The notes under the pieces: model-generated
Databases searched by the model: none
The model's input: only the letters and a program-made list of their open reading frames with translations
Told to the model about the DNA's origin: nothing
Made by a program: the position numbers and the translations under genes
Shown: positions 57,480 to 64,000 of the stretch, piece after piece
Layout of the letters: every line of letters begins with the position of its first letter
Position numbering within the stretch: the stretch's first letter is position 1
From: Paracidovorax valerianellae
GTDB lineage: Bacteria > Pseudomonadota > Gammaproteobacteria > Burkholderiales > Burkholderiaceae_C
Reading direction: 5' to 3'
Length of the DNA: 64,000 nt
Assembly (NCBI RefSeq): GCF_900102625.1
Contig: NZ_FMZC01000010.1
Coordinates: forward strand, 62,001-126,000

Positions 57480-57842
57480 TCAGCCCGCCGGAAAAAGCGT
57501 GGCGATCGCCCAGCCCACGGTGACGATCAGCCACAGCGCCAGCAGCAGCAGCGCCGTCAGCCGCAGGCCCAGCGGCTTGACGTAGTCGAGGATCACGTCG
57601 CGCATGCCCACCCAGGCGTGCAGCGCCACCGCGCCGAAGAACAGCGCCAGCGCCAACTGCATCGGCCGGCTCAGCACCCAGGCACGCCATTCGGCCTGCG
57701 ATGCGGGCGTGGCAATGACCATGTGCAGCACGAAATACAGCAGGAAAGCCAGGGCCACCAATGCCGTGGCGCGTTGCAAAGCCCAGGCACGCAGCCCGCC
57801 GAGTGCCGCCGCCTTCAAGGCTGTGCTCCCCAGGCCATCCAT
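57480..57842 (-). CDS. sdhD: Succinate dehydrogenase membrane anchor SdhD-like
   Basis: The 120-aa protein has three membrane helices and the heme-ligand segment ALHAWVGMRDVILDYVKPLG, conserved in SdhD. The ATG at 57842 overlaps sdhC by 28 bp. Instead of sdhA, the next gene is sdhB. Confidence 0.88.
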   Translation of the reverse strand: MDGLGSTALKAAALGGLRAWALQRATALVALAFLLYFVLHMVIATPASQAEWRAWVLSRPMQLALALFFGAVALHAWVGMRDVILDYVKPLGLRLTALLLLALWLIVTVGWAIATLFPAG

Positions 57843-58249
57843 GCCAGCGTGAGCAGGACTGCGGCGATGGCGATGCCATGCACCGCCCAGGCCGTGGTGC
57901 GCGCCTTTCGGTAATTCGTGCCGTAACCTGCGTCGAACAGCAGGTGGCGCACCCCGGCCGCCGTGTGGTGCGCAAGGCTCCACACCGCCACCAGCGTGAC
58001 CAGGCGGCCGGGCACGCTGTGCAGGGCCGCAGCCCAGCGCGCGGGATCGGCATCCGGCGCCAGGCTGGCCGCCAGCAGGTAGACGCAACCTGGCAGCGCC
58101 AGCACCAGCAACATGCCGGAGATGCGGTGTGCCAGAGAGACGATCGCGGTGACCGGTAGGCGAACCTTGAACGGGTTCAGGAACACCGGCCGTGCCGGAT
58201 TTGTGCCGGTGCGGCCGGGGGCGGCATGCTGACCGGAGATTTCGCTCAT
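57815..58249 (-). CDS. sdhC: Succinate dehydrogenase cytochrome b556 subunit SdhC-like
   Basis: The 144-aa protein has the PROSITE-like N-terminal block PVTAIVSLAHRISGMLLVL and the heme-ligand block SLAHHTAAGVRHLLFDAGYG, with three membrane helices. It is translationally coupled (ATGA) to the small gene before it and overlaps sdhD. With SdhD it should bind heme b and quinone. Confidence 0.92.
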   Translation of the reverse strand: MSEISGQHAAPGRTGTNPARPVFLNPFKVRLPVTAIVSLAHRISGMLLVLALPGCVYLLAASLAPDADPARWAAALHSVPGRLVTLVAVWSLAHHTAAGVRHLLFDAGYGTNYRKARTTAWAVHGIAIAAVLLTLAWMAWGAQP

Positions 58250-58521
58250 GCGCCTGGCTCCGAGCCGTCTTCGGCCGGGCGATGAAGTGCACGTGCGTCG
58301 CCGCCTGCCGTGCGGCCATCGCCGAGGGAGTTGCCGCTGCCGGCGTTGACCATCTCCAGTCCGCGATCGGTGCGCACCGCGTCCGTGGCCGGGTCGGCAC
58401 GCTCTTCGGTGTGCTGCTGCATGACGGGGATCGTCGCCGGAGATGTCGGAGATGCCGGTGTGTCGAGCGAGGCGGCGCCCGGCGGCGAAGGGTGGGCCGG
58501 GCCAGTGGGGGCTTGGGGCAT
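58246..58521 (-). CDS. Small disordered protein heading the sdhCDB-like cluster
   Basis: The 91-aa product (MPQAPTGPAHPSPPGAASLD) is rich in Pro, Ala, Gly and charged residues with no membrane helix. Its ATG at 58521 follows the ribosome binding site AAAGGAAG and its TGA overlaps the sdhC ATG. Third-position GC is high throughout. No family is recognised. It is the first gene after the divergent promoter region. Confidence 0.65.
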   Translation of the reverse strand: MPQAPTGPAHPSPPGAASLDTPASPTSPATIPVMQQHTEERADPATDAVRTDRGLEMVNAGSGNSLGDGRTAGGDARALHRPAEDGSEPGA

Positions 58522-58588
58522 GGTCTTCCTTTCAATCCCTCCAGCGAAGGGAAACGAAACACGGACGGAACGGCAAACAGGGCAGGGG

Positions 58589-58613
58589 CAGGCAGGGGGC
58601 AGGCAGGGGGCAG
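58589..58613. repeat. Short tandem repeat of 11 bp
   Basis: CAGGCAGGGGG occurs twice in a row followed by CAG. It lies in the 207-bp divergent region between the sdhCDB-like cluster and the NDH-2-like gene, which otherwise shows no clear element. Confidence 0.7.
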
Positions 58614-58728
58614 AGAGGCCATGCCACTGACGCTGGCCGGCAAGGCGCATGCCTGCAGCGGGCCTTTGCGTGCGGGAACGGAGATTGCCCCCGTCAGGAG
58701 CCAACACACCCTGGAGAGCCTGTCCGCG

Positions 58729-60117
58729 ATGTCCACCCTCTACACCCAAAGCACCACAGAAACCCTTGAGTCCACGCAGCACCCTGAAGCCGTCGCGGTA
58801 GCGCCCCAGCCTTCCGGATCGGTGGACCCCATCGTGGTCGTGGGCGGTGGCGCCGCAGGGTTGGAACTGGTCACCCGCCTGAGCCGGTTGCGCAAGGCGG
58901 GCCACCGGCTGGCACCGGTGGTGCTGGTGGACCGTGCGCTGGGGCACCTCTGGAAGCCGCGGCTGCATGAGATCGCCACGGCCATGCAGGGCCAGGCGTC
59001 GGCCGAGAGTTCGTTCCTCAGCCATGCGAGCCAGCACGGCTACCGGTTCGAATTGGGCACGCTGGAGTCGATCGATGCGCAGGCCCGTCGCATCTTTCTC
59101 ACCCCGCTGGTGGGCTCGGACCTGAGCGTGCTGCTGCCCCGGCGCAGCCTTGCCTACTCCAGCCTCGTGCTTGCGCTGGGCAGCGAAGAGAACGATTTCG
59201 GCACGCCGGGCGCGCGAGAGCACTGCCTGTTTCTCAACACGCCGGAGCAGGCGCTGAAGATCCGCCAGGCACTGCTGTCCTCCGCCTTCCGGGTGGCGCG
59301 CGGGGTGCAGGAGGGCCTGTCGATCGTCGTGATCGGCGGGGGTGCCACGGGGGTCGAGCTGGCGGCGGAAATCCAGCATGCGATCGAAGAACTCCGGGGC
59401 CATGAGCCCGGCGTGGGCCGTGCCCAGGTGCGGGTCACAGTGATCGAGGCTGCGCCGCGCTTGCTCAACGCCAATCCGCCGGAGGTCTCGGAATATGCCG
59501 CGCGGTCGTTGCGTGAGCGCGGTGTCGAGCTGCTGGTGGGAGAACGGGTACAGCAGGTGGACGCGCTGGGCGTGCAACTGGCCAGCGGCCGGTATGTGGA
59601 AGCCGAGCTCCGCATCTGGACGGCCGGCATCCGCGGGCCACGGGTGCTGGACGGCATGCAGGACCTGCCGGTGTCTCGCTCGGGCCGGGTGCGCGTCAAC
59701 GACTGGCTGCGCTGCGAAGACGTGCCGGGCCTTTATGCGCTCGGCGACTGCGCGGAGTGGACCGATCCTGAAAGCGGCAAGCCGGCGCCCTACACCGCCC
59801 AGGTGGCCTCGGCCCAGGCGCGCTACCTGGCCAAGGCCATGGCGGCACAGGCAGCAGGGCGCGCCATCCCGGCCTTCCAGTTTGCGAGCGCGGGCGCCAT
59901 CGTGTCCCTGGGCGACCGCGGTGCGGCTGGCAACCTCACAACCCGCTTCGGGCGCCGCAGCCGGGACCAATTCATCCAGGGCCTCAGCGCCCAGTGGCTG
60001 TACGCCGTGCTGTACCGCCGGCATGAATTGGCCATCCATGGCTGGCGCCGGGCCGCCGCACGCTGGCTGGTGGACCGGCTGGAGCGGTCCTACCAGCCGA
60101 CCATCAAACTCCACTGA
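58729..60117 (+). CDS. NDH-2-like NAD(P)/FAD-dependent oxidoreductase
   Basis: The 462-aa protein has two dinucleotide-binding motifs, [18 protein letters not shown] and IVVIGGGATGVELAAEI, the AT-G-like LGSEENDFGTPG and the C-terminal YALGDCAEW. A basic amphipathic C-terminal region (GWRRAAARWLVDRLERS) could anchor it to the membrane, as in type II NADH dehydrogenases. Start taken at 58729; ATG 58621 with GAGAGG upstream is an alternative. It is divergent from the sdhCDB-like cluster. Confidence 0.88.
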   Translation: MSTLYTQSTTETLESTQHPEAVAVAPQPSGSVDPIVVVGGGAAGLELVTRLSRLRKAGHRLAPVVLVDRALGHLWKPRLHEIATAMQGQASAESSFLSHASQHGYRFELGTLESIDAQARRIFLTPLVGSDLSVLLPRRSLAYSSLVLALGSEENDFGTPGAREHCLFLNTPEQALKIRQALLSSAFRVARGVQEGLSIVVIGGGATGVELAAEIQHAIEELRGHEPGVGRAQVRVTVIEAAPRLLNANPPEVSEYAARSLRERGVELLVGERVQQVDALGVQLASGRYVEAELRIWTAGIRGPRVLDGMQDLPVSRSGRVRVNDWLRCEDVPGLYALGDCAEWTDPESGKPAPYTAQVASAQARYLAKAMAAQAAGRAIPAFQFASAGAIVSLGDRGAAGNLTTRFGRRSRDQFIQGLSAQWLYAVLYRRHELAIHGWRRAAARWLVDRLERSYQPTIKLH

Positions 60118-60125
60118 CACGCGCA

Positions 60126-62288
60126 ATGGCTCGGGCACAGCAGACTGCATTCGACTTTGGCACTCCGTTTGCCAACCCATCGACTCCCACTCAGCCGTCC
60201 ATGTCCATGAAACAAGAAGATTCCCTTCGCCATCCCGCCGCACAGCCGCTCACGCCTGGTGCAGGCTCCACCCCGCCGCAGGAATCGGCTGCGCCGGCCC
60301 CTGCCGCACAGAAAAAGCCGTTCCTGGTCGACGACCTGTACCTGCACCAGAAGCTCACCGACCTTCACTGCACACCGCACGGCCAGCTGGCCGCCTGCGT
60401 GGTGCAGTCCGTCGATCGCGAAAACGATACCTATGTCTCGTGCCTCTGGGCGTTCGCACTGGATGGCTCAGGGGTGCGGCAACTCACGCGGGGGCCAGGG
60501 TCCGACACGGCGCCCCGCTGGTCTCCCGATGGGCAGCAATTGGCCTTCCTGTCCAGCCGCACGGGCGCACCGCAAGTCCATGTGCTGCCGCGCGATGGCG
60601 GCGAAGCCCGTCAGGTGACCCATCTGCCGCAGGGTGCCTCCAGCGTGCGCTGGACGCCTGACGGCAAGGCCATGGTCGTGGCAGCCGGCGTGGCCGTGGA
60701 CCCTGAACTGCGCGGGGAGCGGTCCGATCAACCGGCGCTCGCTCGCCCGGCCAATGCCCCCGAAGTGGCGTGGCGCCTGCCCTACAAGAGCGATGGCCTC
60801 GGCTACCTGCTGAGCCGGGAGATCCATCTGTTCCATGTGGACGCTGCCACCGGCGTGCACCGCCAGGTGACCGACGGCGCCTTCGAGGTGATGGCTCACG
60901 ACATCTCCCCCGACGGAGAGCGCATTGCCTATGTGCGCACGCGGTCGGGGCGCTTCGCGCACGCGGCCGACCTGTGGGTCTGCCAGGCCGACGGCAGTGG
61001 CTATCGGCGCCTCACCCACGGCCATGCAATGGTGATGCAGCCGGCATGGTCGCCCGACGGCTCCCACATCGCGTTCGCCGGTTCGGTCGAAGAGGGCGAT
61101 GCCGCATCGCGCCTCTGGCTGGCCCATGCCACATCGGGCGAAGTGCGCCCGTTGGGGGAGGTGGAGGTCGCAGACCCCGCCTCGCTGCACTGGACGCAGG
61201 ACGGGAGCGCCATCGTCTTCGTGCGTGCGCACCGCGGGCGCCACCAGATCGCCCGTATCGCCGTGGCTGGCGAAGGCCGGCTGGAGGTGCTCGTCGGGGG
61301 CGACCACCAGATTGGCGTGTTCGGCCACACGGGCGAGCACCTGGCCTTCAGCGCCGAGCACCCTTCGCTCGCCAGCGAATTGCGCGTGGCCGGCCCTGAA
61401 GGGCAGGGCGCAAGGCAGATCAGCCAGTTGAACGCCTGGTGGAATGAACGCACGGTCGTGCAGGCCGAAGCGCGTCTGTTCGAAGTGCCTGACGCGCAGG
61501 ACGGCACCGAGCGCATCGAAGGCTGGCTGCTGCGTGCCGAAGGCGCGCAAGGACCGATGCCACTGCTCAACGACATCCACGGCGGCCCCGCCAGCTATGC
61601 CTTGCTGGACTTCGACACCAACGTGTACTGGCAGGTGCTGTGCGCGCGGGGTTGGGCGGTGCTGGCCTTGAACGCGGTGGGTTCATCCAGCTATGGCCAG
61701 GCGTTCTGCCGCCGTCTGGCAGGCCAGTGGGGCGATGCCGATCTGCCGCAGCATCTGGCGGCCATCGAGCAACTGAAGGCGGAGGGCGTGTGCGACGACC
61801 GTGTCGCGGTTTGCGGCAAGTCTTACGGGGGCTACCTCACGGCCTGGGCCACGGGCCATACCGATCGGTTCCGCGCCGCGGTGGTGATGGCGCCCGTGGG
61901 CAACATCGAAACGCACTACGGCACCTCCGACGGCGGGTACTACGCCGATCCGTTCTATCTGGCGACCGCACCGCATTTCGACCGCCGCCGCGCGCGGGAG
62001 CTATCGCCCCTGCAGTACGTCGAGCGATCGAAAACGCCGACGCTCTTTCTGCAGGGCAAGGAAGACGAGCGCTGCCCCAAATGCCAGTCGGAAGAACTCT
62101 TCGTGAGCCTGCTGCGGGCGGGCGATACCCCCGCGGAACTGGTGCTGTACCCCGGCGAGGGCCACGGCTTCCTGGGTTCGGGCGCGCCGTCGTGCCGGGC
62201 TGACGCGGCACGGCGGATCGTCGGGTGGATCGAGCAGCACTGCGGCACTGGCGAAACCCCGTCGAAAGCACCCGGGGACATCGGATGA
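60126..62288 (+). CDS. S9-family prolyl oligopeptidase-like peptidase
   Basis: The 720-aa protein has an N-terminal beta-propeller with TolB-like repeats (WSPDGQQLAF, ISPDGERIAY, WSPDGSHIAF) and a C-terminal alpha/beta hydrolase with Ser in GKSYGGY, Asp in GKEDERCP and His in PGEGHGFLG. It resembles acylaminoacyl-peptidase. No signal peptide, so cytoplasmic. The first ~60 residues are low complexity; ATGs near 60201-60207 are possible starts. It begins 8 bp after the NDH-2-like gene. Confidence 0.92.
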   Translation: MARAQQTAFDFGTPFANPSTPTQPSMSMKQEDSLRHPAAQPLTPGAGSTPPQESAAPAPAAQKKPFLVDDLYLHQKLTDLHCTPHGQLAACVVQSVDRENDTYVSCLWAFALDGSGVRQLTRGPGSDTAPRWSPDGQQLAFLSSRTGAPQVHVLPRDGGEARQVTHLPQGASSVRWTPDGKAMVVAAGVAVDPELRGERSDQPALARPANAPEVAWRLPYKSDGLGYLLSREIHLFHVDAATGVHRQVTDGAFEVMAHDISPDGERIAYVRTRSGRFAHAADLWVCQADGSGYRRLTHGHAMVMQPAWSPDGSHIAFAGSVEEGDAASRLWLAHATSGEVRPLGEVEVADPASLHWTQDGSAIVFVRAHRGRHQIARIAVAGEGRLEVLVGGDHQIGVFGHTGEHLAFSAEHPSLASELRVAGPEGQGARQISQLNAWWNERTVVQAEARLFEVPDAQDGTERIEGWLLRAEGAQGPMPLLNDIHGGPASYALLDFDTNVYWQVLCARGWAVLALNAVGSSSYGQAFCRRLAGQWGDADLPQHLAAIEQLKAEGVCDDRVAVCGKSYGGYLTAWATGHTDRFRAAVVMAPVGNIETHYGTSDGGYYADPFYLATAPHFDRRRARELSPLQYVERSKTPTLFLQGKEDERCPKCQSEELFVSLLRAGDTPAELVLYPGEGHGFLGSGAPSCRADAARRIVGWIEQHCGTGETPSKAPGDIG

Positions 62289-62409
62289 ATCGATCGCAAC
62301 GCCGCAGCTCGGCTGAATTGCAAGGTTCCTTTGGCTGCCAGCACCGGTCGAGTGGTCATGATCAACACTGACACCGACAGGCTCTTCAGAGAAGACGGAG
62401 AAGTCCCCA

Positions 62410-63372
62410 GTGCCTGACGACGCTGTGCAAGTCGACGGGCTGCGTGATTTGCCTGCGGCCGGGGACCGGCCTGCCGATGCCATCGTGGTGGGCGGTGGCC
62501 CGGCGGGGCTGACGGCCGCTTTGTACCTGGCGCGATTTCGCCGGTCGGTCGTGCTGATCGATGCGGGGCAGGGCCGCATCGCCAAGATTCCCCGCTCCCA
62601 CAATTACCCCGGCTTCGTGGACGGCATCCCGGGCGGCACGCTGCTGGACACGCTGCGCCGTCAGTTGCGGCGCTACCCGGTGCGGGTGGTCCACGCCGCT
62701 GTGGAGCGCGTCGAACGCATCGAGCGCCTTGGCGAAGCGGCCGGTTTTCGCGTGGAATGGCCGGGCGGGCAGGCCACCGGCCGGCAGCTTCTGCTGGCTA
62801 CCGGCGTGACCGACATCGCTCCCGCCATGCCCCATGTGCGCGAAGCACTGGAGACCGGGGCGCTGCGCTACTGCCCGGTGTGCGATGCCTACGAAGCCAT
62901 CGGCTGCGCCGTGGGGGTCTATGCCGATGGGCCCGCAGGCGTGGGCGAGGCGGTGTACCTGCGGCATTTCAGCGGCGACATCACCCTGTTCATGGAAGAG
63001 GGCGATGCCGCGCTGTCCGATGACGATCGCCGCCGGCTCACGCGTGCCGGCGTCCGCTGGAGCCGCGCACCGGTGGACAGCATCCGCCGCGAAGGTGCGC
63101 GCGTGGTGGTGCAGCACGGCGCCGAACGGTCGGTGTGCGACACGCTTTATTGCGCGCTGGGCCTGCAGGTGCATTCGGGACTCGCCCAGGCGCTGGGCGC
63201 TGCGCTGGACGACACCGGCTATGTGGAGGTGGACGCGCACTACGCCACGGGCGTTCCGGGGCTCTATGCGGCGGGGGACGTGGCCCAGGGCCTGAACCAG
63301 ATCGCCGTGGCGGCTGGCGGCGCGGCCATTGCGGCGTCGGCCATGCACCGCGCGCTGGGGCCGCATTACTGA
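62410..63372 (+). CDS. Thioredoxin-reductase-like FAD oxidoreductase
   Basis: The 320-aa protein starts at GTG 62410 and has AIVVGGGPAGLTAALYLARF, the redox motif CPVC in ALRYCPVCDAYEA, a degenerate second nucleotide motif (VYADGPAGVGEA) and YAAGDVAQGLNQIAVAAGGA. CPVC replaces the CATC of true thioredoxin reductase, a form seen in TrxR-like proteins of unknown partner. A 121-bp gap separates it from the peptidase gene. Confidence 0.88.
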   Translation: MPDDAVQVDGLRDLPAAGDRPADAIVVGGGPAGLTAALYLARFRRSVVLIDAGQGRIAKIPRSHNYPGFVDGIPGGTLLDTLRRQLRRYPVRVVHAAVERVERIERLGEAAGFRVEWPGGQATGRQLLLATGVTDIAPAMPHVREALETGALRYCPVCDAYEAIGCAVGVYADGPAGVGEAVYLRHFSGDITLFMEEGDAALSDDDRRRLTRAGVRWSRAPVDSIRREGARVVVQHGAERSVCDTLYCALGLQVHSGLAQALGAALDDTGYVEVDAHYATGVPGLYAAGDVAQGLNQIAVAAGGAAIAASAMHRALGPHY

Positions 63373-63532
63373 CCCTGGGAGCAAACTGCGCGCCGACCGG
63401 GCCGCCGGCAAGGACAAAGGAAATGGCGGGTGCCGCCACCGGGCACAATCGCGGCTTTTCGCCCGCCCCTTGCTCATCCATCAGCGCGCAGAAGCGGTTG
63501 GCGCCCTGCCATCCGAAGCGCTCGCCCCTGCC

Positions 63533-64000
63533 ATGCCGTCCGCACCAACGCTGCCCCTTCCCCACACCAGCCCTGCCGCCGCCCGGTTGCAATCCATCGA
63601 TGCGCTGCGCGGGCTCGTCATCCTGTTCATGCTGCTGGACCATGTGCGCGAAACGTTCTTCCTGCACCACCAGGTCGGCGACCCCATGGCCGTGGCCACC
63701 ACCTCTCCCGACCTGTTCGCCAGCCGGCTACTGGCCCATGTCTGCGCGCCGGTGTTCGTGTTTCTCACCGGCCTGTCGGCCTGCCTGTACGGCGCACGGC
63801 AGGGTGGCGGCCGGGCTTTGGCCTCGGTGTTTCTGCTGCAGCGCGGGCTGTTCCTGGTCGCGCTGGAACTCACGCTGGTCAACTTCGCCTGGACCTTCCA
63901 GTGGCCGCCCACCGTGGTGTACCTGCAGGTCATCTGGGTGATCGGTTTGAGCATGCTGGCCCTGGCGGCGCTGCTGTGGCTGCCGCGCAATGTGCTGATC
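63533..64000 (+). CDS. HGSNAT/DUF1624-like membrane protein (5' part, cut by window edge)
   Basis: 156 codons are seen before the window ends. RLQSIDALRGLVILFMLLDH near the start is the signature of the heparan-alpha-glucosaminide N-acetyltransferase-like (DUF1624) family, followed by membrane helices (APVFVFLTGLSACLYG, GLFLVALELTLVNFAW, VIWVIGLSMLALAALLWL). Relatives are polytopic acyltransferase-like proteins of unknown role in bacteria. The start MPSAPTLPLPH at 63533 is the best available. Confidence 0.88.
   Translation, partial: MPSAPTLPLPHTSPAAARLQSIDALRGLVILFMLLDHVRETFFLHHQVGDPMAVATTSPDLFASRLLAHVCAPVFVFLTGLSACLYGARQGGGRALASVFLLQRGLFLVALELTLVNFAWTFQWPPTVVYLQVIWVIGLSMLALAALLWLPRNVLI

Noticed and set aside
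58522-60243. Extension of the small sdh-leader frame backwards, opposite the NDH-2-like gene
   Set aside because: The NDH-2-like protein is clearly real on the other strand; the small gene has its own ribosome binding site at 58521.

Overview
The window reads as a GC-rich chromosomal segment of a betaproteobacterium of the family Comamonadaceae, most like Acidovorax or a close relative. The evidence is the gene order rpsB-tsf-pyrH-frr-uppS-cdsA-dxr-rseP-bamA-skp-lpxD-fabZ-lpxA-lpxB-rnhB, the strongly GC-biased third codon positions, and the family membership of nearly every protein. No phage, plasmid, transposase or CRISPR array is visible.

Layout. 1-1108: a D-amino-acid dehydrogenase cut by the left edge. 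1.4-16.6 kb: a long plus-strand growth and envelope block covering translation (rpsB, tsf, frr), UMP kinase, isoprenoid and phospholipid synthesis (uppS, cdsA, dxr), the RseP protease, outer-membrane assembly (bamA, skp), lipid A (lpxD, fabZ, lpxA, lpxB), RNase HII and an rRNA/tRNA methyltransferase. 16.7-24.6 kb, minus strand: hemerythrin, tRNA-Thr, fbp, pepN, prfB with its programmed frameshift, an alpha/beta hydrolase and an Fpg/Nei glycosylase. 24.7-34.9 kb: mixed housekeeping genes (aldo-keto reductase, ybaK, plsY, degenerate HD-GYP, aspartic protease, yajQ, murB, argG, ppnP) with an ECF41-type sigma factor next to its usual carboxymuconolactone-decarboxylase partner. 35.4-42.4 kb, plus strand: folC, SPOR protein, cvpA, purF, metZ, gltX, followed by a duplicated tRNA-Ala/Glu/Asp array.

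43.3-64 kb is more accessory in character. It holds a small DnaJ-zinc-finger-like protein; an ABC exporter overlapping a glycoside hydrolase-glycosyltransferase fusion, with UDP-galactopyranose mutase and a stand-alone CheB-type methylesterase nearby; an MBL hydrolase; a toxin-antitoxin-like hypothetical with a puzzling upstream frame; a phytoene/squalene-desaturase-like enzyme; and a minus-strand cluster with sdhC, sdhD and sdhB but no sdhA. The last is flanked by a zinc alcohol dehydrogenase and hypotheticals and faces a divergent NDH-2-like dehydrogenase, an S9 peptidase, a thioredoxin-reductase-like protein and a truncated acyltransferase-like membrane protein.

The strongest non-gene signals are seven copies of a ~50-bp element (box TTTTGATAGC, 20 nt, box GCGCTGGAGGCC) scattered over 1-36 kb, three of them inside genes; an ECF41 promoter motif lying almost on the sigma factor's start codon; and promoters tucked into the 3' ends of fbp and gltX that serve tRNA genes.
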